Assembly: GCA_963854835.1 (NCBI GenBank)
Contig: OY978525.1
Span: 88,985,807 to 89,049,806 of the forward strand
Reading direction: 5' to 3'
Length of the DNA stretch: 64,000 nt
Source of the DNA: Megamerina dolium
Lineage: Eukaryota > Arthropoda > Insecta > Diptera > Megamerinidae
Shown: piece after piece, positions 50,662-63,365 of the stretch
Position numbering within the stretch: the first letter of the stretch is position 1
Layout: every line of letters starts with the position of its first letter
The notes under the pieces: generated by a model
The model's database searches: none
What the model was told of the DNA's origin: nothing
What the model saw: the letters and a program-made list of their open reading frames with translations, nothing else
Made by a program: the position numbers and the translations under genes

Positions 50662-51939
50662 CTCTCTGTCCTGTACATAAAAAAGGAGACCCCACAATTT
50701 GCGCCAACTACCGTGGAATAAGTCTCCTGAGCATCGCATACAAGGTTCTATCGAGCGTACTGTGTGAAAGATTGAAGCTATGCTCAGCAACCTGATTGGA
50801 CCTTATCAGTGTGGCTTCAGACCTGGTAAATCCACCATCGACCAGATTTTCACACTGCGCCAAATCCTGGAAAAGACCCAAGAAAAACAGATCGACACAC
50901 ACCACCTATTTGTTGATTATAAAGCCGCTTTCGACAGTCCGGTAAGGGATTACCTCTACGCAACAATGTCTGAGTTCGGTATTCTTGCAAAGCTCATTCG
51001 ACTTTGTAGAATGACACTGCATAACTCCCGTTGTGCAGTGAAAATTGGGAAGGACCTCTCCGCACCGTTTAATACCGAACGGGGTTTCAGACAAAGTGAT
51101 TCGTTATCGTGCGACTTCTTCAATCTTATTATGGAGAAAATAATACGAGCTGCTGATCTACGACATAATGGCACTATCTTCAACAAAAGTGTCATGCTGT
51201 TAGCGTATGCCAACGATATTGACATAATCGGCATGAACATGCGAGCAGTCAGTGCAGCATTCTCAGAGTTGGAAAGAGAGTCGCGTCGGATGGGTCTCAC
51301 GGTGAACGAGGGCAAGACGAAGTATCTAGTGTCAACAAACAAAGAGTCCCGGCGTCTTGGACAGCACGTCATTGTTGACAACTACGCTTTTGAAGTAGTA
51401 AGGGACTTTGTCTATCTTGGAACCAGCATTAACAGCAGTAATAACGTCAGCTTGGAGATCATGCGTAGGATAACTCTTGCTAACAGGTGTTACTTTGGGC
51501 TGAGTAAGCAATTGAGAAGTCGAGCCCTCTCTTGAAGAACGAAAACTACACTCTACAAGTCTCTCATCATGCCTGTCCTAACATATGGCGCTGAAGCCTG
51601 GACAATTTCCACCTCGGATGAGCGAATGCTTGCAGTTTTCGAGAGAAAAGTCCTACGCAAGATCTTTGGACCTATTTGCGTTGGTTAGGTCATGTCGAGC
51701 GAATGGAAGAACACGCTTCAGCTAAGAAGGTGTTATATTCGGAACCCGCTGGAGGACGACGCAGAAGAGGAAGACCAAACCTCAGGTGGAAAGACCAAGT
51801 ACTGGAGAACCTGACGGCGCTTGGAATTTCTAACTGGCGCCAGCTAGCGAAGAACAGAGATGGCTGGCGAAGCATGTTATTTTCGGCCTAAATCGATATT
51901 CGGTTGTTATGGCCACATAAGTAAGTAAGTAAGTAAGTA
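50662..51939 (+). mobile_element. RTE-like LINE copy C, plus strand, (GTAA)n tail
   Basis: Starts inside the RT (CTGTCCTGTACATAAAAAAG) and ends TGTTATGGCCACATAAGTAA followed by GTAA repeats to 51939, the 3' tail. Orientation is opposite to copies A and B. Confidence 0.88.
50780..51891 (+). pseudogene. RTE-like reverse transcriptase, copy C, inactivated
   Basis: Frame 50780-51535 then 51676-51891. Motifs GFRPGKSTIDQIFTLRQIL, LFVDYKAAFDS, RGFRQSDSLSCDFF (G to S), and LLAYANDIDIIG at 51200-51225, where the catalytic YADD has become YAND. A CGA to TGA change creates a stop at 51533-51535. About 100 bp are deleted near 51685 between ICVG and LGHVERM. Clearly dead. Confidence 0.88.
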
Positions 51940-52185
51940 ATAAATAAAATCTACTTGTATCCGATGTTTTCGCTGTTGTTGATGTTTTCGGGTAATATCA
52001 TTTTTCGCCATCATCTTTTGCAATCTCGAACTATTGCTGTTAATACTTGATGACAAATATTGTTGTTGTTGTTGGTGATTTTCTTCTATTTGTTCTAATT
52101 GTAATTGTTGTTGTTATTGTTACGGTTGATGTGATGGTGGTGCTGCTACTTGCTGTTGCTGTTGTATTTGCATCAGCACACTTCT
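51940..52185 (-). other. Gln-codon-rich minus-strand stretch, possible exon
   Basis: Minus strand from about 52125 to 51945 is open and reads NHQQQQQQYLSSSINSNSSR then LQKMMAKNDITRKHQQQRKH. Just upstream two stops interrupt a second poly-Gln stretch. It ends where copy C of the LINE is inserted. Fly introns often contain CAA/CAG repeats, so coding is doubtful. Confidence 0.2.
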
Positions 52186-53811
52186 AGATTGTTAAGCCTT
52201 TCGTTGGTGGCCAATACCATTGTTCAAGATAAATGTTTAGATCAAATTTGAATTTATTCAATTAATTTCGTTGTCGGAAGAAATTCCATATTGAGACGAT
52301 AGAGAAAAGCACGTAAATTGCAAACTAATTGCTTCTTATGTATATACCACATTGTATAAAGAAAAAACACTCGAGATATATATGTATATGCGTTTATGTA
52401 TATTATTTATTACATGAAATATATATACGGGATATACAATTTATTATTATTATTATTTTTTACAATCAAATTTTTTACAAATTTTACAAACATAAACATG
52501 TTCCCAAAAGTTTTTATTTTGATATACGAGTACATATATGTAAGAATATACATTTGTGGTTTAATTTTGATAAGCGATTTTTTAAATGTTTTTATATGCG
52601 TGACAATGAAACATGAAATGAATATTTTTGTTTTTACATTAATAATAAATGTGAAACCTCACACTTTTTGTTGAATAATAAAAAACGACTTGATAACGAG
52701 CTTTGCATCGTTGTGCATACGTCACTTTCTTTCTTATATATTTTGAAAAAAAAAAAAAAACATCGAATAAAGTATATGGAATATTTCTCGTACAACAAAC
52801 GAAAGGGGTATTGTATTCGCCTAGTATATTACTCTGACATTAATGGACATTACTCGTTTATTACTTGTTGGTTGCTCTCTCTCTCTCTCTCTCAATACAC
52901 ACACTCTTCATCACTTGTACCGCTGTGCATATGTCGCTTTCTTTCTCATTCATCCTTTCTCTATGCTATATCTTCCTTCCTACTTATGTAACGAAATTTG
53001 TTATAAACATTTCACACTCCATTTGCGACATTGCCGCCTAAAAGTTTTACTAAAAAAAAAATATATTTTTAGATTGTTTACATTTATTTAGAAGGTAGGC
53101 ATCTTGAGAATTTAACAAAATAATTCAATTCATTAACGCATCGATCATTTGTTTCGACGGGGATTTCGACCGTACCATGTCGAAAAATCATATTCATTAA
53201 CTCTTGCCGCGAAATTGTCTTGAAAAGTCAAGTCAAAATTTTGAATATTCTGATTCCGAATAAATCGCGATGTATTTGATATTTTGTAAGAATAGTAAAT
53301 TGTGTATAGGAGAATAAAATATTTATAATAAATATTAAAATATTTGATATTATTTGCTAGATTGTATTGTTTTAATACATGTGTCTACTACACAGCATTA
53401 TTAGAGCATTTGTTTGTTTAATTTCTGTAAGAAAAATGCCCATAAATGACTTAAAGTGGTCTAAACGATCGACGACTATGAGAGATTTGTGGAAATGATA
53501 AGCGAACATTAAGTCATTGTGTAATGCTTCAGAAAATGCAAAGACAAAATATTAAGAGAAGTTTGCAGCTTATTGTTCTCATAAAAAATCCAATTAGCCG
53601 TTATCCAGTATGAGTTTTGTCAAAAGTATATATTATTTACGAGAAGAAAATCAAACCTTTATGAGTACTAAAATTGTAACCACATTTGGATATTATTTAA
53701 AAAGTTGGTGCCAAAAAGTGTCAGTTTGCTTCATATCACTAGTCTTAAAATAGTCCATATTTGTTTTATTTTCTGATTACTTGTCTCGATTTAATCTTTT
53801 TATTATTTCAG
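52186..53811. other. intergenic, no gene seen
   Basis: AT-rich; CTCTCTCTCTCTCT at about 52876-52893. Open frames on + between 52329 and 53091 are low-complexity and overlap each other. Confidence 0.45.
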
Positions 53812-53931
53812 GATGTTCGTTTAAAAGAATTCTTACTCGAGAGTCCATTCTACATGCCCTTATACGATTTTTGGAAAGCTCGCTTCAACTTTCTTATAAA
53901 ATTCATGATAAAAATGGCAAATTCGATCTGA
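53812..53931 (+). CDS. candidate 3'-terminal exon
   Basis: A good acceptor (TTTTATTATTTCAG, ending 53811) is followed by an open phase-0 frame DVRLKEFLLESPFYMPLYDF then WKARFNFLIKFMIKMANSI and a stop at 53929-53931. The residue mix (alternating aromatic, charged and aliphatic) looks like real protein. In the +1 phase it is also open, to a TAA near 53950, so the phase is undecided. No upstream exon was identified. Confidence 0.35.
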   Translation, partial: DVRLKEFLLESPFYMPLYDFWKARFNFLIKFMIKMANSI

Positions 53932-56425
53932 AGAAGATAAAAAGACAATAAAAGAGAGAAAAGAAATCATTCAATAAAAATCAGAACTGAGCTTGGCCTA
54001 ATTGTTGATGTCGATCAATTGTCGAAATTCCAATATGGCAACAGTAACGATGGAAATACAAGCAGAAGGTTTTTTGACGATTTGGAATTATCCGCACTTA
54101 TTTCTTGTAGAGAGGTTCACTACAGTGGTGGACGTGATTTCGACTGGGTACGTAATTAACATTTACAAGTTACTGTTAAAGAAATTTGTATTTTTGAAAT
54201 GAAGGCGTGATTGCCATCAATAATTTTATTTTCCTATATTTTTTGTATCAGTTTAATCATGAAAATAACAAATAACTGTTTCATAGGAAGTAGGAAGTGG
54301 GAACTCAACCCAACCGCTAATAAGAATAAGGATGTGGTTAAAATTTCATTGCTCTACGGCAAGTCCTTCATATTTTGGCCGCCTTTTTGAGTCAAATACC
54401 CCATAGTGTGTCGCTTGAAAGAATTTCTTCTTTTAAAAAATTAAATTTGTTTGTTTGATTCGAATTCACTGCACTAACCACCAGAGTTACAGGAAAGTAT
54501 GCATCGCATAAAATTGTTAGTATATCTTGTTTTTTTTGCTATTATTTGTTATTGTATTCATTTTGGATCCAAGGAAAAACATTTGAGTCATAAAAAACTT
54601 ATGAATCGCTGAAAAAAGCTTATATTTTGAGGGCTTAAAAAGTCAGATTTTTCTAAACTCATCGAAAAGTTACAATAAGGCGTTATGATAAAAAACGCTT
54701 GTTTTGTTTATTTACCTACGTGCATATGACATACAAGTTCAATACAGTAATATGTACTTACATATAGTATAAGTATAACATCAAAAGTATTGACATAGGT
54801 ACCATAAGTAAAGAGTAGTATAGTAATATGTATATATTTATGAAGGACCCTAACGAATCGACATTATTGAATACCATTATTCTACAGAAAAGTCCATTAT
54901 ATATGCTTTTATTGTCTTATTACATATTTTGTGTACGTATGTGTATTTTAACGGAGTTATACTTTGGAGAAACTAATTGCTTTGTACTAAGGCACTTAAA
55001 TTGGCAAGAAATACAAATCAAAACAATAGTGACAGTGTATTAGCTCAAGTGGGTTATCGTAAATATATTTATTTATGAAAACATTTAACATATGTCGAAC
55101 AAGTTTCCATTATATAAGTACTCATGAAAGGTTTTGTGACTGAAATGATTGATTCTAGTCAATGAAATTACATATCAGACCCGTAAACGCAATTTTAAAA
55201 TTTTTTCTTTAATGTACAATATGTAATTCGCAAAGTTTCAAGCAAGAATAATGAAATTAAGACCTTGCGATGATTTGAATTAATGTTGTCAGAGTCCTTC
55301 GATTTTTGGATTTGAAGTTTAAATGTGTAAAAGGGCAGAAACATTACGTTTTTGGACTCTGTTAAAAGAATTGCTATTTTGTTAAGGCTATGATTTGGCA
55401 TATCATACAGATATGGCTAAGAGAGCCACTGCAATCTTACTGAAAACTTTGAATGCAATCCACAGTACTCGTAAAAATAAAGATATCTCCTCTTGGCTAC
55501 GTGATTGGCTGATCAATCTTTTTAATGATGTAGTAGTAATTGCAATTCGAAACATTTTTCCTCAACAAGTTTAATTTATGTGTAGATATTTTTGTTCATT
55601 GCTTTTGTTGTTGTTTTTTTTGCCAGTACTACATAATTTCTTTCTCATATCCCTAAACATGTCGTACTTGTAAACTTTTATTCGTTGTACTCATTTTTTC
55701 ATTATTCATTGTTGCACTTGCTTAAGTGGAAAATGGAAAACGGATTCATTTAACCCATTCACCATTTATTGCTAGCTATATGTATCGTTAGAAGATACTG
55801 AGGATACCAATTTTTTGGCTTCTCACTATTCCCGCGATTTTTACAATTTTTGAAAGTAATCAGGAGATTTCGGCATTAAGTTCAGAACTTATAAAATTTT
55901 GCAAACTGCTTAAACAATTATGAAATATAAAAATCAATGTAAGTTTTATTTTCAAAATACAACATAGTGACATTATAAAAATGAATTGGTTTTTTTAAGG
56001 CTTTACGTTGATGCTCATATTATGTTCTTATTTCTGTACTTGTTTAAAAAATGTCAAAAATGTTGAATGTTACTGCATACACATTCTATTTTCATAAACA
56101 AATTGATCAAAATACATATTGAAATTTGTATCCATATAGCTCATTTGTAGTATTATACTTTCCGATAATTTTGGCTTCTTGTTCTTCTGCAAATAAGATA
56201 ATTTGTATACTCTCATAATAAGTTGTATTTCTCTCTTCGAGTTTTTAATCTTTATAATAAATACTGAAGATCCCGAGACCTATCGTGTCTATTCCAGGAA
56301 TGTTTAAGCCGGCATCACGCAATCATGGGATTGGCATTGCTAGTCGCAAATAAATTACTTTATAAACATACACCCAATGTCACCCTGTATTGGGTTGTAG
56401 TGCTTATTACGAAATCTAAGAGTGC

Positions 56426-56427
<2 letters not shown>
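53932..56427. other. intergenic, no feature seen
   Basis: AT-rich sequence with scattered short frames (54002-54202, 54828-55043, 55195-55401) without supporting features. Confidence 0.45.

Positions 56428-56498
<71 letters not shown>
56428..56498. repeat. (TA)n microsatellite at a SINE 3' tail
   Basis: 71-bp TA run directly adjoining the 3' end of the SINE at 56499. Confidence 0.95.
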
Positions 56499-56501
<3 letters not shown>

Positions 56502-56841
56502 GCACTTAAAGCCCCAAAGGGCTCATTGGCCGAGCTTCTCTTCCATTACTGTTGTGCGTCTTAAATTTGGACAGTATTAGAAGGGACCTACTTATTTTAG
56601 CCGGTTCCGAACGGCAGAACACTTGTGACCACTTTTTCTGAGCTTTGTCACATAGTTCTTTAAGAAGCTTTTTCATGGCAAGTTGTTACTGTCGGAAGAA
56701 TTGCCAATTGCTTGCCGACAGGTGGGTACCATTCGAAAGAAAAATCTTATCGATATTAAATTTGTTACGCATCAGCCGGGGATTGAACCACGACCTACAG
56801 ATCAGAAGGCGAACACACTAACCACTGAGCTACGGCACCTA
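56499..56841 (-). mobile_element. tRNA-derived SINE, full length
   Basis: Complete minus-oriented copy: 3' end GTGGCACTTAAAGCCCCAAA, body (GGTTCCGAACGGCAGAAC, TTGCTTGCCGACAGGTGGGT), head complement (GGGGATTGAACCACGACC ... CTACGGCACC). Best reference copy, about 343 bp. Confidence 0.92.
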
Positions 56842-57806
56842 CATTAGCATTAGGTATAAAAATATTGGTGGGTGAGCGTATAAATGCAATATAAATGTGT
56901 TAGTGAAAGGTTATTAATGTTATTTTTGTATTTGTTGTTGTTATTATTGCATCTGTTATTGTTAAAGTCATTGTACTACCATCGAACATATACATACGTA
57001 AATATCATAAACATAAAGAAAATGTCAAAACAGAAATTCTCAATAGAACAATAAGAAGTTAATGCATTTCCGTGATTTTATTTATGATTGCTATTTTTGC
57101 TACTGCGTAATAGTAAGAGTAGCAGCAGCAAGCAGTTAATTGAGCTAAATAAATAATAAAAAAATAAAACATGTAAAATAAAAAATAATAAAAAATACAA
57201 TTTAATATTAAATGAAATTTAATACATTTGTTTGCCAATGTGTATGCATGTACATGTACATAAAGATTTATTTGCGGTAAAATGTCAAGAACAAGTAATT
57301 TGTAAAATCGAGTAACGACATATTAATCTCAATTGTGGTTTGTATCTGCAAATGATGCGTTTCTTGTGTTAATTGTGTCTGGATTCAAGCGAAAATAAAT
57401 ATTGTATGCATAAGTGTATGTGACATGGATGATTACAGGGTGGCGTAACTTAAAAAATATTCTGTGTATGTGAAAAACAATATTATTAGTGCTTGATTGT
57501 AATATGGATCCATGTTATAGCACCAGAAGATAAAGAACAATTATAATTATCTCTTAACTAAACTGCGCCTTACGGGAGACATAGCAAAAGTGAAAAAGCT
57601 AGTCCTCGGTAGTGGAAGACTTGATAACGATTGGGATTTTTATCCGCAGTCAATGATGGACATCTGTGGTGATCGGGTTAGTAAGTATAATATAAAATTG
57701 GTTTTGCTAGTTTAATTATTCTCTTGCTCGCGGCTAGGTATTTAACGATTGGAACATCGATATCGAAAAAGTGACACTAACTCATTAGCTGCATTCTTTT
57801 GTAACC
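56842..57806. other. intergenic, no feature seen
   Basis: AT-rich; AGCAGCAGCAAGCAG at about 57120-57135 only. Confidence 0.45.
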
Positions 57807-58243
57807 GAGTTGCAAAAGAACACCAAATCGCATTTAATTTCTCTTTTACTTGAATATCATTTCCCTTCAGTTACTTAGCAACGCTGGTGGTATATATGAT
57901 TGTTCGTGAAATTTATAAACGAAATAAAAACAAAAAAGAAATAATTCTGCGGAACCTGTGTTAAATATATTCGTTTATTTAAAATGAATTTTTATTTGCA
58001 CTTGCTTTATTTTGCTTATTTTTGTTTATATTTACAATAATTTGACCTGTTGTTGAAATTTCCCAAGCACATTTAAGTTGTCTATCCACAATAGTGCTGT
58101 TTTTTTACTTTCCAACACTATAACGTAGGTCGATTAAAATATAAGCCAGTTCATTTTAACTCGGTTAAAATAGACGATGTCGCTTATTTTTGTTGTTGCA
58201 TTGCATGCAGTTCGGCAAATAAGTCAGTGTTCTTTTGCAACTC
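57807..58243. repeat. inverted repeat pair, possible MITE core
   Basis: GAGTTGCAAAAGAACAC (57807-57823) is matched by its exact reverse complement (58227-58243). A further imperfect CTTTTGTAAC/GTTGCAAAAG hairpin lies at the left arm (57795-57817) and GCAAAAGATCACACG follows the right arm. 437 bp, non-coding; outer ends not found. Confidence 0.6.
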
Positions 58244-58626
58244 GCATGCAAAAGATCACACGAGGAAACACCAAGCGCTTCGTTATCGTTTCACTATTTT
58301 GGCTTTAAAGTAGAAAAGTATTACAGTAATGGTAACATTATTTGGGATACTCAACTTTGGTAATATCGAAGGTCAGAGACTACACCAAGACAGATAGACC
58401 GACATACTTTTAAAACAAAAAAAATGTTTTTATACTTCACATGGCAATCATCCTATTGGTTTATATCTTCATGCTTAAACAGCAGTTAAATCATGTTTTT
58501 GTATGAGAGGTAGACGTGCTTTTTATCCGATTAAGCCGATTTTGGAAAATATTTATTCAACAATATTCTTTTGTATCCGTAATAGGCGTTCATTTCATCT
58601 GACTAAAACCAATTTCTAGTAATAAC
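58244..58626. other. spacer, no feature seen
   Basis: AT-rich; phrases such as GTATGAGAGGTAGACGTGCTT recall the foldback-element internal units but are too diverged to assign. Confidence 0.3.
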
Positions 58627-59413
58627 GAGTGTTTTTTTTAGAGTGAAACGGTAGAGCAGTTATCAAATCTGGTAACCCAAAAGTCATTTGTACACAGTAA
58701 GGTTTGCAATTTTATCATGGAAAGATTGACACAGTAATCGACAACTTATCCGGCGAATAGTGTAAAGATTTCAGTCCACATACATGCTAGTGGATATCAC
58801 TCATCCATCAAGACAAAGAACAGTCCGTACGGAGGAAAATATTACTGCTACTATTAGGAACCGTGCGCAGCAATTGGAGTTGTGTCCAATTGTGCAAGAA
58901 TTGAAGCCACATTCATATTGTTTGTTTGGCCAACGGGAAAATCAACTGGAAGTTGACCCATTGTTTTATCGGAAGATTTTATTCAATGATGAGGCTAATT
59001 ATGGCTCAATCCACAAAAACTTAGTCGATTTATGGGCTGGTGGAATCATTGATCATTCTTTTTCAAAACGCGGCAGGCAGCAACGTAACCGTCAACGGCG
59101 ATCGCTGCAGAGCCACTATATCTGACAAAATCTTACGATTTAACGCCTCTGGACTATTTTTTGTGGGGATATGTGAAAGGGTTAGTTTATGCTGATGAAC
59201 CAGCAGTTTTAGATTGCTAGAAAAGTTAACCGAAAATTGGGTTTCCAAATTACGCAACGTTCGAGTCAGCCGCGATGACCATATGCCCGAAATCATATTC
59301 AAACACTATTTGCATAATATTATTTTTCCAATAAAGCCAATTTTTAGCTCACAATATTACATTTGGTATTTTTTTCGAAATTTGAAAGTGCTCACTCTAA
59401 AAAACAACACCCG
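58627..59413 (+). mobile_element. Tc1/mariner-superfamily element with TIRs, decayed
   Basis: Left end GAGTGTTTTTTTTAGAGTG (from 58627) mirrors the right end CACTCTAAAAAACAACACCC (59393-59412). The plus strand between shows RQRTVRTEENITATIRNRAQ, FYRKILFNDEANYGS (family block FSDEAHF with the first catalytic Asp or a neighbour), GGIIDHSF, VTVNGDR in a second frame, and YDLTPLDYFLWGYVKGLVYA (family block CDLTPLDYFLWGYVKSLVYA). The central part is deleted and frameshifted. I cannot name the lineage more exactly. Confidence 0.8.
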
Positions 59414-61508
59414 GTATATTCATTCTGTGATCGAACAATGTTAAGAATATTCTTTTGTATGTGAGGTGCTTGTATTGTTAATCCTATTCAGCCAATTTTT
59501 AATTATGTTTATTAGCTAGTCATTCTAGTATTGGTATTCTTGGCCTGTGACTACAATATTAGGGTTTTAAAGAAGGCGTGGTCCGAATGTATTTATTTAT
59601 GTATTATTGTTTTTTGGGGAAAAATTATTGAACGGTGTTTTTAAAGCGTTAAATAAAAACTAATCGATTACTTATATTTTATATCTATATCTTTTATTTT
59701 ATATCTATATTATATAGCTGAGATTCACATTTGTTTCACAAGTTCAATGTACATACATCAACAAATCGTCACACCCTGTATTTTTATAATATTAATTAAT
59801 TATTATAATTTTTTTTTGCAAAATGCGATGAAAGTATGGAAATGTGTACATAAAGCATATTTTAATGAAATATAATATTTGATATGCATTACTCTTTATC
59901 GCTTTCGTCATATGTACATAAGAGATGTCTACTGCAGTTGGTCATGCATATATCATGTGGATATACATCTGCGTGCACATACTCAAGTTTGCATTCCAAA
60001 TAAAAAAAACAACAACAAAGGAAATATATATATATTTTAATTTTATACAACTTTTCTATTTTCCTTCTTCCACACACTCTACAGTTTTCTCTCTTTTGAA
60101 CCCTTGCTCTTTCATTTTAGTTATTTTTCTTCTCAATGTACCACTTGAGAATATGTTTAGAACTTTATTTTGATTGCATTATCATGCAAAATTCATTCAC
60201 CACATGTGGCCAGGATGCTCCGTATGGGGGGTACCAATCATTGCTATATTATTATATTTTTAACCACATTTAGTTGTAGTAAACTTCTTATTTAGGGTAA
60301 TTACTTGTGCAATTTCATTTTTCATTTTGTTGTCGCTCGACAATGCAACAAAGTAAGTTTGTGTCAGCTTGTTGTATGTAGACAGTAGCAGCAGGAAGAA
60401 CGACCGTGAGGATGAGGAGTGAGAAAGGTTTGTTGGAAGAGCTGTAAGGAAGTCATTTTAATGATATCACTTATTCCTGCTCTTGTTGCTGTATTGTTTG
60501 TACTGTAGATGATGATGAATTTTAATTTCTGTATCATTTAGCGTGTTGTTGACAGATTTTATAAATATAATCTGGGCATTGTTATAATATTGCTTCAAGT
60601 TATGGGTAAGATTTCTGATCTAAGATAGAGGCAAGTACTGGCAAGCGAAATGCAATACAGTCATAACAATTATACAATATATGTATATATGATAACTACA
60701 CAGAAAATTTAGTTCCAATTAATGAGGACTCAAATGTATGAACTACCCCTATTCATTTTCCACTCTCACTATTTTTTTGGTAATACCCATCCAGCCTATA
60801 AGAGGACTCTCCTTTGCTCCTTAGCGCTTTGGAATCCAATTCTTTTTATGATTTCAACAATGATTTCATAATTAAAACCAATAGCCGTTGGATTTGCATT
60901 TCATCGACCTAAAGGCGATATTTGAGCAGCTTCGGGGTTATTTGTCAATGTTCAGGTGTTTTTCGTTCACTTTGTATGGCAGCCCCGGTAAGGGGTGCAG
61001 GTAGCGGGAAAATATTGGAATTATTTGTCGATTTTTTGTGCATTTAAATTCACTTTGTATGTGCTTCCATAAGGGATGGAGATTGGAGGAAAATATAATA
61101 TATCTAGGAGAAATAGTATGATAACAAAATTAATGGGGTCCGGTCAAATATCTAGTCCATCTGGGACCACTCTGAGGGTGCTGGAAGCACATTTTGAAAA
61201 TGTGTAGATTATATAGCTTTCGCCTTGAACTTAGCACCGACTAACTCGTGATCAACCACTGTTCACATGAAACCCTTCTCCACTTCAGTCCTCTAAGGTC
61301 TCACTCGATTATTTGCTACTACCACCAAGATCTGTACCAATGGCGGTTGCATTCAAGCTTACGCCAACTACTTCTAAGTACACCATTGTACCCTATCACT
61401 TACTGAAGTTTCAAAATTTAATCAATTATATAAATATACTTTATTAAACATCTACTTTAGCGGCAAAGTAAAGGTATAAAACTTAAGTCCTTCCATTTTA
61501 AGAGCTAG
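59414..61508. other. intergenic, no gene seen
   Basis: AT-rich. 60930-61100 contains phrases like CACTTTGTATGGCAGCCCCGG that recall foldback-element internal units. No open frame with support. Confidence 0.4.
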
Positions 61509-61803
61509 TGTGGGTACTTTACTCAAGTCGTTAGTACGTTGGCCTTCTGATCTGTAGATCGTGGCTTCAATCCCCGAGTGAAGCGCAATTTTGATATTGA
61601 AAAGAATTTTCTTTCGAACGATACCCAAGAAATCGGTAATTCTAATTGGTAACACTGACAATTTGCAACGAAACCGCTTCTAAAAGAGATGGTGTCACAA
61701 TGGTTCCGCCGTTCGGAACCAGCTAATATATATAAGTAGTCCCTACTAACACGCACAACAATAGCTCGGCCAAAGGGCTATTCGGGGCCTATAAGTGCCA
61801 CAT
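61509..61803 (+). mobile_element. tRNA-derived SINE, diverged
   Basis: Plus orientation with a degraded A box (TACTTTACTCAAGTCGTTAG), B-box region GGCTTCAATCCCC, body GTTCCGCCGTTCGGAACC, ending GGGGCCTATAAGTGCCACAT. Confidence 0.8.
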
Positions 61804-62112
61804 TAAAAAAATTATTTTTAAAGGATTTTCTAAGGACTAAAGAGAGAGAACTACGTATGTTTCAGAGAAATGTTGTAAACATAAAATTAATGGATGCCAG
61901 GCAGCTAATTTTATATTAATGTCAATTTTTTGAAGCGGAGCCCCATAAAAGAATGCAGAGGGGAGGTAAGCGTGTTTCCAAAAAATATTGAGAAGTATAA
62001 AATTAAGATTTTTATGGGAAAATAATAAGGGTGGTGATGAATGCCACGTTTTTCCAACTTTAGATTTAGACAAAATTTTTTGCGTAGTAGTTTTACATTA
62101 TATCATGGACTA
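61804..62112. other. spacer, no feature seen
   Basis: AT-rich; a minus-strand open frame at 61837-62073 lacks support. Confidence 0.4.
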
Positions 62113-62466
62113 GTGCAAAGTAGCACTTAGCAAAGTGGTTAGTGGGTTGGCCTTCTGATCTGTAGGTCGTGGTTCAAACCCCGGCTGAAGCATAACAATT
62201 TTGATATCGAAAAGATTTTTCTTTCGAACGGTACCCACCTGCCGACTAGCAATTGGCAATTCTTCCGACAGTAACAACTTGCCATGAAAAAGCTTCTAAA
62301 AGAACTCTGTGACAAAGCTCGGAAAAAGTGATGTCACAAGGGTTCTGTCGTTCGGAACCAGCTAAAATAAGTAGCTCCCTTCTAATACTGTACAAAATTT
62401 AACACGCACAACAGTAATGGAAGAGAAGCTCGGCCAATGAGCCCTTTGGGGCTTTAAGTGCCACAT
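62113..62466 (+). mobile_element. tRNA-derived SINE, full length, (ATTT)n tail
   Basis: Plus orientation. The head is degraded in the A box (TAGCACTTAGCAAAGTGGTT) but the B-box region is near-intact (GGTTCAAACCCC). Complete body, 3' end GCCCTTTGGGGCTTTAAGTG CCACAT, followed by ATTTATTTATT. Shows the true 3' tail of the family. Confidence 0.9.
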
Positions 62467-63365
62467 ATTTATTTATTATATTTTTCTTTTATAAACAATT
62501 TATAACTTTTTTTCAAAATAAGGTTGTGAAAACGGATTATAATAGAGGGGGCTGAACAATTTTACGTGTATTGGCGATTTGAAAGATTTCATCGACATTT
62601 TTTTGGACGGTGTGGTTGGGGGAAGGAGTTCAAAGTTTTCCTCCTTGTCCATTCTTACAGTGAATTGGCATATGAAACAATGCGATGCGTACTTCTTTAT
62701 GGGGAAGATTTTTGTGTAACATATTATTCCTCTATAGACCTCTGAACACTCCAAAGCTTAAAACTTGACACGAAGGCTAGAAATTTGTCAAAACCGAAAT
62801 TGTCTTTGAAGGGTTAATATATAAAAATGAGTAGAAATTTATTGTAATTTCAATACTTATTAACTCACATGCTCAACTGACGCACAGGTTTATAGTATCG
62901 AATTCTATCAGATGCATTTGGGTTGAAACAAGTCTATGGGTTTAAACAAACCAGAATAAAAGAGCTAAATAAAACACTAATCAAAATTTGTTATTTGTGT
63001 CAAAAGAAAGGCATATATCAACTGAATTAACATAGGCGAAAGTATGTTGTCTATTAATCAAGCTACTCTGGTGTGGTTACAATAGTCACTATAGTAGCAA
63101 TAGAATACTTTGGTTACAAATATACGAAATTGGTATTCTGGTAAAAGTAAGGGAGATAAAGTGATATTGTATATAAATTTGCAGCGTACTTTTAGGCGTT
63201 TGCTGATAATGTGTCATTAATATATAATTACGACTCTTAAAATATCCTACAAGAAAAATGGTTTCTTGCTACGGAATTCCCAAAATACCGATATTTGCAG
63301 GTTACAAAATTGTAACAAAATTAAGGTAATAATTTTTGTTACCAAATAATCAGGATAGACCTGTA
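62467..63365. other. intergenic, no feature seen
   Basis: AT-rich; a minus-strand frame at 62500-62754 lacks support. Confidence 0.4.

Noticed and set aside
52329..53091. Several overlapping plus-strand frames as exons
   Set aside because: Low-complexity Ile/Tyr/Phe-rich translations, two frames overlapping over the same DNA, no splice support.
56325..56564. Open frame with a Tyr-Ile tract
   Set aside because: Crosses the (TA)n run and the 3' end of a SINE; no coding support.
61452..61756. Minus-strand frames as a gene
   Set aside because: They are translations of a plus-oriented SINE copy.
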